Part shown: positions 34,119-41,774 of the stretch, in pieces
Numbering within the stretch: position 1 is the stretch's first letter
How the letters are laid out: each line of letters starts with the position of its first letter
Notes under the pieces: generated by a model
The model's input: the letters and a program-made list of their open reading frames with translations, nothing else
Told to the model about the DNA's origin: nothing
Database searches by the model: none
Assembly: GCA_028707405.1 (NCBI GenBank)
Contig: JAQWBH010000008.1
Location: 1 to 43,379 of the forward strand
Direction: 5' to 3'
Origin: Parabacteroides sp.
GTDB taxonomy: Bacteria; Bacteroidota; Bacteroidia; Bacteroidales; Tannerellaceae
DNA: 43,379 bases
Translations under genes and position numbers: made by a program

Positions 34119-35093
34119 CTATTTTGAACGCTGAATAATATAATCTGCAAGAAGAGACAATGCATCACGCGCCTCAGATCGTGGAAATGTACGCAGAATA
34201 TCTATCGCTTTATCATGATATTCAATCATTCTTTGCTCCGCATATTCAATGCCACCATTTGCTTTAGCAAAAGTAATAAGAATATCAATGTTAGCATCTG
34301 TAAAATCTTTTTCGCGAATGATACGGATACAACGATCGGACTCTTCCCTCCCACTCGTCCGCAAAGCATAAAGCAATGGAAGGGAAATTTTTCCTTCGCG
34401 AATATCGTTTCCTGTCGGTTTACCAATATTATACTCCTTAAAGTAATCGAAAATATCATCCTTTATCTGAAATGCAAAACCCAGATATTCACCGAACTGT
34501 CGACACTTATCCACCATTTCATCGGAAGCATTAGTAGAGATTGCCCCAATCTCAGCACAAGCCGAAAGAAGCATAGCCGTTTTTTTCCGAATAACCTGAA
34601 TATAACAGGTTTCATCAAGGACACTCTCTTCAGCCGTTTCGAGTTGTTTGATCTCACCTTCCGAGAGATAACGTCCCAAATTCGAAATGATAGCAACAAT
34701 CTTCATATTACCCGTCTGAATAGATCGAATCAGAGCTGACGATAAAACATAATCACCTACCAGAACCGCCACACGATTATCAAAAATAGCGTTAAGCGAA
34801 GGGATACCCCGGCGCTGCTTAGTTTCATCCACCACATCATCATGTATCAGTGTGGCTGTATGAAGAAGTTCCAGCAAAATAGAAGCATTAATAGAATTAG
34901 CAGTTACATCGCCACAAACTTTGGCAGAAAGCAAAGTAAGTAAAGGGCGTACATGCTTGCCCGTTGCAGTCATAATAGTTTTAATAGCAGACTGTAACCA
35001 CTTGGAATCGCCTCTTAATGACTCTAGAAATTCATCATTAAAACGTTTAAATTCCGATGCAACGGGTTTTTCTATTTGGGTTCTATCAATCAT
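34119..35093 (-). CDS. Polyprenyl diphosphate synthase (octaprenyl type)
   Basis: A 324-residue trans-isoprenyl synthase making the side chain of menaquinone. The first Asp-rich motif is LIHDDVVDETKQRRG and the second is FQIKDDIFDYF, with GKHVRPLLTLLSAKV and GDYVLSSAL between and around them. Chain length cannot be set from sequence. The ATG at 35093 is chosen because a TACTTTTG promoter box (35111-35118) lies inside the longer frame from 35171. It is divergent from polA. Confidence 0.94.
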   Translation of the reverse strand: MIDRTQIEKPVASEFKRFNDEFLESLRGDSKWLQSAIKTIMTATGKHVRPLLTLLSAKVCGDVTANSINASILLELLHTATLIHDDVVDETKQRRGIPSLNAIFDNRVAVLVGDYVLSSALIRSIQTGNMKIVAIISNLGRYLSEGEIKQLETAEESVLDETCYIQVIRKKTAMLLSACAEIGAISTNASDEMVDKCRQFGEYLGFAFQIKDDIFDYFKEYNIGKPTGNDIREGKISLPLLYALRTSGREESDRCIRIIREKDFTDANIDILITFAKANGGIEYAEQRMIEYHDKAIDILRTFPRSEARDALSLLADYIIQRSK

Positions 35094-35110
35094 AATTTGC
35101 TTTACGGACG

Positions 35111-35118
35111 CAAAAGTA
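35111..35118 (-). promoter_or_regulatory. Bacteroidetes -7 box TACTTTTG for the polyprenyl synthase
   Basis: On the minus strand TACTTTTG fits TAnnTTTG, with a predicted start near 35104, 11 nt before the ATG at 35093. The facing polA promoter is probably TACATTTA (35150-35157) with TTG at 35129-35131. Confidence 0.55.
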
Positions 35119-35188
35119 ACAAAAACTATTGATTGTGCGAGTTTTTTCGTACATTTACCGAAAATTATCATTCAAAAACCTGTTTCAA

Positions 35189-37981
35189 ATGATGCCGAAG
35201 TTATTCCTTATAGATGCATACGCGCTGATATATCGCTCCTATTACGCATTCATCAAAAATCCGCGAATCAATTCCAAAGGACTGAACACATCAGCCATCT
35301 TCGGGTTCATAAACAGTCTTGAAGACGTATTGAGACGAGAGAATCCGACGCATATAGCCGTAGCTTTTGATCCGCAGGGCCCCACATTTCGTCATGAAGC
35401 CTTCGAACAATATAAGGCACAGCGCGAAGAAACGCCCGAAGCAATCCGGGCTTCCGTTCCTTACATAAAAGACATCATTAAAGCTTACAATATTCCCATA
35501 CTTGAAGTACCTCGCTTTGAAGCCGATGATGTGATCGGTACCATTTCAAAACTCGCCGAGAAAAAAGACTTTGACGTCTTTATGATGACTCCCGACAAGG
35601 ATTATGGCCAGTTGGTGTCAGAGCACATATTTATGTATCGCCCTAAGTTTGGAGGCGATTATGAAGTGCTAGGCATTCCTGAAGTTCTTAACAAATATGG
35701 ACTGACCAACGTTTGTCAGGTTATAGACCTCCTTGGACTGATGGGGGATGCATCCGACAATATCCCCGGCTGTCCAGGTGTTGGCGAGAAGACGGCACAA
35801 AAACTCCTTCAAGACTTTGGCTCTATAGAAAATCTATTGGCGAATACCGACAAGCTGAAAGGTTCACTTCAAAAAAAAGTAATCGAGAATGCCCAACAAA
35901 TCCGCTTCTCAAAATTCCTGGCAACGATCAAGACAGATGTGCCAATTGAGTTCGATCCGCAAAAATGTCTGCGTGAAAAAATAAATAAAGAAGAACTGAC
36001 AAAAATTTACACAGAATTAGAATTCAAGACATTTATTAATAAATTAAATGAAAGTTACAGTTCGTCAACAAATATAAAAGAAGAAACTGTTAAAAAAGGT
36101 CCTGTTCAAGGCTCACTCTTTGAAATATTTCCGACCAAGGGGCAAGAAGTTCCCAAATATTCAAATCTCACGGACTTAAAGTCAACGCCACACACCTATC
36201 ATATCGTTGATACAGAGGAACAAATAAACGATTTAGGAGCCTTTTTGAGCAAACAAAAATATTTTGCTTTTGACACAGAAACAGACAGTGTTGACACATC
36301 GAAAGCCAGTCTGGTCGGAATGTCATTCGCTATAAAAGAAAATGAAGCATGGTATGTCCCTGTCCCTGCAGAAAGAGAAAAAGCAGAGAAAATAATCGCG
36401 CGCTTCTCCCCTGCCCTGACAAATCCTGAAATTGAAAAAATCGGACAAAACATTAAATTCGATATTCTAGTTCTTCGCAACTACAATATCAAGATAAAAG
36501 GAAAACTGTTCGACACAATGATTGCTCACTATCTTCTAAACCCGGAGTTGCGACACGGAATGGATTATCTTGCTGAGACCTATTTAAAATATCAAACCGT
36601 ACATATCGAAGAGCTGATTGGCGAAAAAGGAAAAAATCAACTCAACATGCGCAACGTCGCTATTGAGCAGATTGCCGAATACGCAGCTGAAGACGCCGAC
36701 GTGACACTGAAACTAAAAAACTTCTTCGAACCGGAACTAAAAAAGGAAAATCTGGAACCTCTGTTCTACGATATTGAAATGCCACTGATTTACGTTCTGG
36801 CCGAATTGGAACGAACAGGCATCATGCTGGATACGACAGCGCTCAAACAGTCGTCTGAAACACTGACGGCAACCCTTAGGGAAATAGAGAAAGAGATCTA
36901 TGAACTTGCAGGAACAGAGTTCAACATCAACTCCACCCGACAAGTAGGTGAAATACTCTTCGATCGTATGAAGATCGAAGAAAAAGGGAAAAAAACAAAG
37001 ACAGGTAACTACAGCACCAGCGAAGATATATTGGAAAAACTTCGTTCCAAGCATCCTATAATAGGAAAACTATTGGATTATCGCGGAATAAAAAAGCTGC
37101 TGAGTACATACATTGACGCCTTGCCACTACTGATAGACCCCGCCACCGGAAAAATTCACACATCGCTCAATCAGACGGTCACAGCAACCGGACGGTTAAG
37201 CTCTACGAATCCAAACTTGCAAAACATCCCGATTCGCGACGAACTGGGACGGGAAATTCGCAAAGCATTCACTGCCGACAATGACGACTGCGTGTTCTTC
37301 TCCGCTGACTATTCACAAATTGAGCTCCGCGTAATGGCGCATCTGAGCGGAGATAAACACATGATTGAAGCCTTCCGCAATGGGGAGGACATCCATGCCT
37401 CTACAGCTGCAAAAATATATAACGTAGCAATCGACAAGATCACTTCAGATATGCGACGTAAAGCCAAGACAGCCAATTTTGGAATCATCTATGGAATTTC
37501 CGTTTTTGGATTAGCCGAACGGTTGAATATCACACGCACAGAGGCTAAAGAACTTATTGACGGTTACTTCAAGACCTATCCCGACATCCATAACTATATG
37601 GAAGAAAGCATCCGGATAGCAAAAGAAAAAGGATATGTTGAAACAATATTCAAACGTAAACGATATCTGCCCGACATCAATTCACACAATGCAATCGTGC
37701 GTGGATATGCAGAACGAAACGCCATCAACGCACCAATCCAGGGTAGCGCCGCCGATATTATAAAAATTGCGATGGTCAGAATATTCGACCGTTTCGAAGC
37801 AGAGAATCTAAAAAGCAAAATGATCCTGCAAGTACACGATGAACTCAACTTCAATGTCTATAAAGACGAATTGGAAGAAGTACAACGTATCGTTCTTGAA
37901 GAAATGGAAGGCGCCGTAAAACTCCAGGTTCCTCTCATCGCTGACTGTGGCATAGGTAAAAATTGGCTTGAAGCACACTAA
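35189..37981 (+). CDS. polA: DNA polymerase I
   Basis: A 930-residue enzyme for gap filling and primer removal. The N-terminal 5'-3' exonuclease has KLFLIDAYALIYRSYYAFI, FEADDVIGT, DKDYGQLV and LMGDASDNIPG. The middle 3'-5' exonuclease keeps the DxE motif (FAFDTETDSVD) and a late AEDADVTL, so proofreading appears intact. The polymerase has TGRLSSTNPNLQNIP, DYSQIELRVMAHLSGD (motif A), RRKAKTANFGIIYGIS (motif B) and QVHDELNF (motif C). The start is taken as the first of two consecutive ATGs at 35189, beyond the likely promoter. A longer frame from 35129 begins upstream of the promoter. Confidence 0.97.
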   Translation: MMPKLFLIDAYALIYRSYYAFIKNPRINSKGLNTSAIFGFINSLEDVLRRENPTHIAVAFDPQGPTFRHEAFEQYKAQREETPEAIRASVPYIKDIIKAYNIPILEVPRFEADDVIGTISKLAEKKDFDVFMMTPDKDYGQLVSEHIFMYRPKFGGDYEVLGIPEVLNKYGLTNVCQVIDLLGLMGDASDNIPGCPGVGEKTAQKLLQDFGSIENLLANTDKLKGSLQKKVIENAQQIRFSKFLATIKTDVPIEFDPQKCLREKINKEELTKIYTELEFKTFINKLNESYSSSTNIKEETVKKGPVQGSLFEIFPTKGQEVPKYSNLTDLKSTPHTYHIVDTEEQINDLGAFLSKQKYFAFDTETDSVDTSKASLVGMSFAIKENEAWYVPVPAEREKAEKIIARFSPALTNPEIEKIGQNIKFDILVLRNYNIKIKGKLFDTMIAHYLLNPELRHGMDYLAETYLKYQTVHIEELIGEKGKNQLNMRNVAIEQIAEYAAEDADVTLKLKNFFEPELKKENLEPLFYDIEMPLIYVLAELERTGIMLDTTALKQSSETLTATLREIEKEIYELAGTEFNINSTRQVGEILFDRMKIEEKGKKTKTGNYSTSEDILEKLRSKHPIIGKLLDYRGIKKLLSTYIDALPLLIDPATGKIHTSLNQTVTATGRLSSTNPNLQNIPIRDELGREIRKAFTADNDDCVFFSADYSQIELRVMAHLSGDKHMIEAFRNGEDIHASTAAKIYNVAIDKITSDMRRKAKTANFGIIYGISVFGLAERLNITRTEAKELIDGYFKTYPDIHNYMEESIRIAKEKGYVETIFKRKRYLPDINSHNAIVRGYAERNAINAPIQGSAADIIKIAMVRIFDRFEAENLKSKMILQVHDELNFNVYKDELEEVQRIVLEEMEGAVKLQVPLIADCGIGKNWLEAH

Positions 37982-38156
37982 ATTTAAACATCAAGAACAA
38001 GGATAGAACCAAGGAATTAGAAAAGCTATTGTCAAGGAATCGATTGACAGTGCATCCGGCTTGAGGCGAAAAAAAGTTTTATTATTTCATGATCTATGAT
38101 ACTGATAATTCATTCGGAACAGCTACCCTTACAATGCCAAATGCAACAGAACAAGG

Positions 38157-38181
38157 CTCTGCTGAGAAGCAACTCAGCGAG
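38157..38181. repeat. Hairpin just upstream of the TTCGAA array
   Basis: CTC-T-GCTGAG pairs with CTCAGC-GAG around an AAGCAA loop, with a single bulged T. No U-run follows. It ends 16 bp before the first array unit. Confidence 0.5.
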
Positions 38182-38196
38182 GGATAGGTAAAAATG

Positions 38197-38327
38197 ACCG
38201 AATGTATTTCCTCTTTTATTCGAATGTAAAAACCCATACATTCGAATGAAGCAAGTGTTTCTTTCGAATAAAAAATAATTCCTTTCGAATAAAATGGTTC
38301 GCGCCTTCGAATGAATTTTATGCACAT
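38197..38327. repeat. Array of TTCGAA palindromes, 22-bp period
   Basis: TTCGAAT starts at 38219, 38241, 38263, 38284 and 38306, and a degenerate copy (ACCGAATG) at 38197. Steps are 22, 22, 22, 21 and 22 bp. The 14-16 bp between palindromes share no obvious sequence. Conserved short palindromes at nearly two helical turns place every copy on about the same DNA face, as expected for cooperative protein binding. The units are too short and irregular to be CRISPR repeats. Confidence 0.85.
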
Positions 38328-38427
38328 AGCAGTTCACAAATTCTTAATCTACGGTGACGCCGTTTATTCCAGAAGATTTGAGCGGACTAAAATGCCTCAT
38401 CGCGAAGACGCTTTTCTATTCAAAAAA

Positions 38428-38530
38428 AGTATATACTTTTACGATACGAAAGTATATACTTTAAGAGTATGATAGTATATACTTTTGGATTCAATAGTAT
38501 ATACTTTTAAATCAGGAAATGAAGTATACT
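38428..38530. repeat. Array of AGTATATACTTT palindromes, 22-23-bp period
   Basis: AGTATATACTTT begins at 38428, 38451, 38474 and 38496 (steps 23, 23, 22), with a shortened AGTATAC at 38523. The core GTATATAC is an 8-bp palindrome; in the first unit the palindrome extends to 16 bp (38425-38440). Spacers differ. The period equals that of the adjacent TTCGAA array although the core sequence is different. Confidence 0.88.
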
Positions 38531-38662
38531 GAATTTAGTGACCGTAGTGATCTCATTTTTGAATCATTTTTTCTTTAGGTTCTGCAAACTCATAAGAATT
38601 TTGTTCGTATTTTTACACACTGAAAAATAAAATCAGTAATTGACTAGGTAAAAAATTGTATT

Positions 38663-39175
38663 ATGATATTAATTGACGGAATTAGAATTCGGAAAGTAGC
38701 TGTACACGACGCAAGTGAAATTTGTAATATTTATAACTATTATGTATTAAATACTGCTATAACCTTTGAAATGGAAATTGTTCCCGTCAGTGAAATGCAA
38801 AATCGCATACAGAATATTATAGATTGCGGATTGCCGTATTATGTAGCAGTTGAAAATGATCATGTAATTGGATATTGCTATTTACATCAATGGAATAACC
38901 GATGCGCTTATTCTTCAACCAAAGAAGTCTCAATTTATTTGGATAAAGATGTTAGACACCAAGGATTGGGGACGAAACTTTTTGAGCATATATTGAAAAA
39001 TATAGATTACAAAAGAATACATGTATTAATTTCAGGTATATGTTTGCCGAATGAAAGCAGTGTTCATCTACATGAAAAATTTGGATTTAAACAGATTTCT
39101 TTAATGAAAGAAATTGGTAGGAAGTTTGACGAATGGCGTGATGTGGGACATTGGCAATTGATATTTGACAAATAA
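38663..39175 (+). CDS. GNAT N-acetyltransferase (phosphinothricin acetyltransferase-like)
   Basis: A 170-residue acetyltransferase using acetyl-CoA. It shows IRKVAVHDASEICNIYNYYV and TFEMEIVP at the start, the acetyl-CoA loop RHQGLGTKLFEHIL, and the C-terminal LPNESSVHLHEKFGFK followed by EIGRKFDEWRDVGHWQ. That is the pattern of the Pat/bar subfamily. The physiological substrate is unknown; relatives acetylate amino-acid-like amines such as methionine sulfoximine. It is the first gene of the AT-rich segment after the palindrome arrays and looks monocistronic, with about 250 bp to the next gene. Confidence 0.92.
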   Translation: MILIDGIRIRKVAVHDASEICNIYNYYVLNTAITFEMEIVPVSEMQNRIQNIIDCGLPYYVAVENDHVIGYCYLHQWNNRCAYSSTKEVSIYLDKDVRHQGLGTKLFEHILKNIDYKRIHVLISGICLPNESSVHLHEKFGFKQISLMKEIGRKFDEWRDVGHWQLIFDK

Positions 39176-39426
39176 AGTAATTTTTTAAGAAAAACTAGTA
39201 TCAGAATAAAAAACTCAATTATTGATTAGAGTTCATAAAATAAATTATTTATAGTTGTTTAAAAATTAGAAACAGGACAGAAATTATGATATAATGAATC
39301 CCGATTTCGATTATATTGAATAATGCAAAAATATATCATTGTATAATTCTAAGATGTTCGCGATTTATTAAAATGCGTCTTTTTGAAACTTTCTCAGTCA
39401 TATATATACATCAATGATTAAATAGT
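39176..39426. other. AT-rich intergenic leader of sigZ
   Basis: A 251-bp stretch with very low GC. I see no TAnnTTTG box at the usual distance from the sigZ start and no convincing hairpin. SigZ may use an atypical or auto-regulated promoter here. Confidence 0.35.
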
Positions 39427-39954
39427 ATGGCAACAGAAATACAAGACATTTGGAACGAATTTTATAATGAACTGAAATCGTATGTCACAAAAATCATCCA
39501 TAACGAAATGGATACAGATGACATCATGCAGGAAGTTTTTGTAAAAGTTATCCACAATATCGATAAAATAAAGAAATCTACAAATTTGCAACAGTATCTT
39601 TATGCTATCGTAAGGAATACGCTCTTTGACTATCAAAGAAAATATTTGCAAAGCAGTGACTGTTATATTCCAGAAACACTTGAAAATGAAGAATATCAGT
39701 CGTTAAATCCTATTATTTCAGACAGACTAAAAACTTTTATTGATATGCTTCCCGAAAAATACAGGGAGGCTTTAATATATTCCGAAATACGAGGACTTTC
39801 ACAAAAAGCATTGGCGGCAAAGTTAAACATATCTTATTCAGGAGCAAAATCAAGGGTACAACGAGGTAGAGAAAAGCTAAAAGAACAATTGCTTGCCTGT
39901 TGTGCGTTTGAACATGACAAATATGGCAATATTATGGACGTGGAAAAGAAATGA
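39427..39954 (+). CDS. sigZ: ECF-type RNA polymerase sigma factor SigZ
   Basis: A 175-residue sigma factor with region 2 (DDIMQEVFVKVIHNIDKIKK and NLQQYLYAIVRNTLFDYQRK) and region 4 (YREALIYSEIRGLSQKALAA followed by KLNISYSGAKSRVQRGREKL). It ends in the SigZ-type tail LLACCAFEHDKYGNIMD, with vicinal cysteines and an acidic patch that could bind metal or sense thiol-reactive agents. No anti-sigma factor is adjacent. Its stop overlaps a tiny frame (ATGA), and the arsenite methyltransferase starts 91 nt later, which suggests that SigZ controls an arsenic response; that link is inference. Confidence 0.92.
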   Translation: MATEIQDIWNEFYNELKSYVTKIIHNEMDTDDIMQEVFVKVIHNIDKIKKSTNLQQYLYAIVRNTLFDYQRKYLQSSDCYIPETLENEEYQSLNPIISDRLKTFIDMLPEKYREALIYSEIRGLSQKALAAKLNISYSGAKSRVQRGREKLKEQLLACCAFEHDKYGNIMDVEKK

Positions 39955-40016
39955 AAATGTTTCTGATTTTTCTTGCATCTTTTTTCATGGTTGGAAGTGT
40001 TACTGTTGAATGGTAA
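39951..40016 (+). CDS. Possible 21-residue hydrophobic peptide between sigZ and arsM
   Basis: The ATG overlaps the sigZ stop as ATGA, then KMFLIFLASFFMVGSVTVEW and a stop. It could be a membrane microprotein translated by coupling to sigZ, or the start of a gene lost by deletion. It has no homologue I recognise, and its length makes chance likely. Confidence 0.25.
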   Translation: MKMFLIFLASFFMVGSVTVEW

Positions 40017-40045
40017 TGTTGCCGTTCAATAAACAACATTGTAAC

Positions 40046-41176
40046 ATGGATAAAAAAGATGTGATTAAAAAAGAAATCAAGAGTACTTACGGGTACATCG
40101 CAACACAAAAATTAACGGGAAGATGTTGCTGCAACGGAAATGCTGCCGATTATACAGGAGTTGCAGGTCATCAAAAAGAGGCAGATTATTCTTTAGGTTG
40201 CGGACTGCCGACCGAAATAGCCAATATAAAGGAAGGCGATACAGTATTGGACCTTGGCTGCGGTGCAGGTAATGATGTTTTTGTCGCACGGGAAATTGTT
40301 GGCGAAACGGGAAAAGTAATCGGTCTTGATATGACCCCCGAGATGATTAACCGGGCGATGGAAAACAACCATAGATTAGGTTATAAGAACATTAATTTTG
40401 TATTGGGCGAAATAGAAAACATGCAAAATGTTTCAGACCAAACGATTGACGTGGTAATCAGCAATTGCGTGATGAATCTTGTACCCGACAAAGAAAAAGC
40501 ATTTAAGGACATTTTCAGAATTCTTAAACCCAAAGGACATTTTAGCATTTCCGATATTGTATATACCGGTTCATTGCCGACAGGCGTATTGGAATCGGCA
40601 GAAGTTTATGCAAGTTGCATAGCCGGAGCAAGTGAGAAAAATCAATACCTTAATATTATTGAAAACGCAGGATTTGAGAACGTTCAAATCAAAAAAGAAC
40701 GCCTAATCAATGTGCCGGAAGAATTGCTTCTCAAATATATCGACACGAAAGAATTGAATAAATACAAACAATCGGAATCCGCTCTCTACAGTATTACGGT
40801 ATATGCCGAAAAACCAAGTGCTGTAAAAGAAATTGAATATCTGAAACCCGACACACCGCAAGCATCTGTTTTCCCTGCAACGGGTCATAAATACGAAGTC
40901 GATTATGGAGACGATTTTGTTGTTCAATTCATCTTTAATTCAGTGAATTCCTTGTCTATTTTCGGGATGAAAGGAAAATACAAAGATTTTACCGAAACGG
41001 TTGAAATTAGCGTCACCCCAATTCGTCTCAATGTTTTTATGGTTGCCTGGAAAGAAGAAAATCAGACGGTAGTCGTGCACGTCGAAGATTTTGAGAAAAA
41101 TATTATCTACGCAAACATCACGCTGCCAGGAAATTCACAACTCCGCTTACGTGGAAATTTAAAACAGCTCGACTAA
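40046..41176 (+). CDS. arsM: Arsenite S-adenosylmethionine methyltransferase fused to a MoaF-like domain
   Basis: A 376-residue protein. Residues 1-255 form an ArsM: a triple Cys at 27-29, LGCGLPTEIA with Cys52, the AdoMet loop VLDLGCGAGNDVF at 67-79, GLDMTPEMI, ISNCVMNLVPDKEK with Cys141, and ASCIAGAS with Cys191. Cys52, Cys141 and Cys191 are the As(III)-binding positions of the family. Residues about 278-374 (GHKYEVDYGDDFVVQFIF, NVFMVAWKEENQTVVVHVED and ANITLPGNSQLRLRG) resemble the small lipocalin-like barrel of MoaF-related proteins, normally a separate polypeptide. The ATG at 40046 fits the usual ArsM opening; an in-frame ATG at 40010 would add 12 residues. It converts arsenite to methylated arsenicals in the cytoplasm. 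Confidence 0.9.
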   Translation: MDKKDVIKKEIKSTYGYIATQKLTGRCCCNGNAADYTGVAGHQKEADYSLGCGLPTEIANIKEGDTVLDLGCGAGNDVFVAREIVGETGKVIGLDMTPEMINRAMENNHRLGYKNINFVLGEIENMQNVSDQTIDVVISNCVMNLVPDKEKAFKDIFRILKPKGHFSISDIVYTGSLPTGVLESAEVYASCIAGASEKNQYLNIIENAGFENVQIKKERLINVPEELLLKYIDTKELNKYKQSESALYSITVYAEKPSAVKEIEYLKPDTPQASVFPATGHKYEVDYGDDFVVQFIFNSVNSLSIFGMKGKYKDFTETVEISVTPIRLNVFMVAWKEENQTVVVHVEDFEKNIIYANITLPGNSQLRLRGNLKQLD

Positions 41177-41181
41177 AAACG

Positions 41182-41770
41182 GAGGTTTATTACGATGAAC
41201 AAGAAAAAATACTGCCAATTCTCGGATTGGCAGCCTTTATCGTTATGGCGGATAACTGGGTGGTCGCTTCTCTTCTCCGTTCTATTGCAAAAGACCTTGA
41301 GAGAAATGTCTCGAGTGCCGCGTTGATTATTTCAACTTATATGCTGCCTTTCGGGCTTTTTCAACTTGTATTCGGGTATCTCGGCGATAAGTTCGGGCGG
41401 ATAAAGGTTATCAGCACCGAATGATATTCTTCACTATTGCAACGACATTGTGCGCTATTGCAGCTCAACTTACCGACCTCACTGTTTATCGTGCATTAAC
41501 TGGCATTTTCGCGGGTTCTGTAATCCCTATATCGTTTGCATTAATCGGAGATATTTTCCCGGTCGAAGAAAGACAATCTTCCATAGGAACATTTTTTGGA
41601 ATAGCGTTTCTGGGACAAGGATTAAGCATGGTTCTGGGTGGTTCAATCTCCTATTTTCTAAATTGGCGGGGCGTTTTTGCCATCTTTGTCGCTATTACTG
41701 CTGTAGCTACGATTTTATTGATTAATTCCGACAGGAAAATTTCAACCATTTTCAAATATACGGGAGGATT
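41182..41770 (+). pseudogene. MFS drug/arsenical exporter, frameshifted and truncated
   Basis: A GGAGG site at 41181-41185 precedes the ATG at 41195, but that frame leaves the MFS reading after an A6 tract (41204-41209). With one more A it would read MNKKKILPILGLAAF into TM1. A second loss near 41420 breaks the frame after motif A (FGYLGDKFGRIKVIS) and just before MIFFTIATTLCAIAA (TM3). The frame then continues through TM3-6 with YRALTGIFAGSVIPISFALI and VEERQSSIG, and stops resembling MFS near 41735. Only the N-terminal half (about 190 of 400 residues) is left, so no working exporter is expected. Confidence 0.85.
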
Positions 41771-41774
41771 AATT

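Larger units (their letters stand above)
37982..38662. other. 681-bp gene-free region carrying two phased palindrome arrays
   Basis: The region lies between polA and the GNAT gene. It holds a short dyad (TGTCAA/TTGACA, 38030-38049), an imperfect hairpin at 38157-38181, a TTCGAA array (38197-38327), about 100 bp of unremarkable sequence, a GTATATAC array (38428-38530) and an AT-rich leader to the next gene. The only frames here are short minus-strand ones running through the repeats (77 and 75 codons). Because the arrays read as repeated Tyr-Ser-Lys-type codons, I do not treat them as genes. Confidence 0.7.

Noticed and set aside
38094-38337. Small minus-strand proteins of 75-77 residues across the TTCGAA array
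   Set aside because: Two different frames are open over the same bases, the peptides mirror the DNA period, and there is no ribosome site or promoter.
38197-38530. CRISPR array
   Set aside because: The conserved units are only 7-12 bp with 10-16 bp spacers, there are no cas genes, and two different cores are present. Real arrays have repeats of over 20 bp.
41227-41424. Separate 65-residue protein starting at TTG
   Set aside because: It is the TM1-TM2 part of an MFS transporter whose proper start is frameshifted away at 41195.
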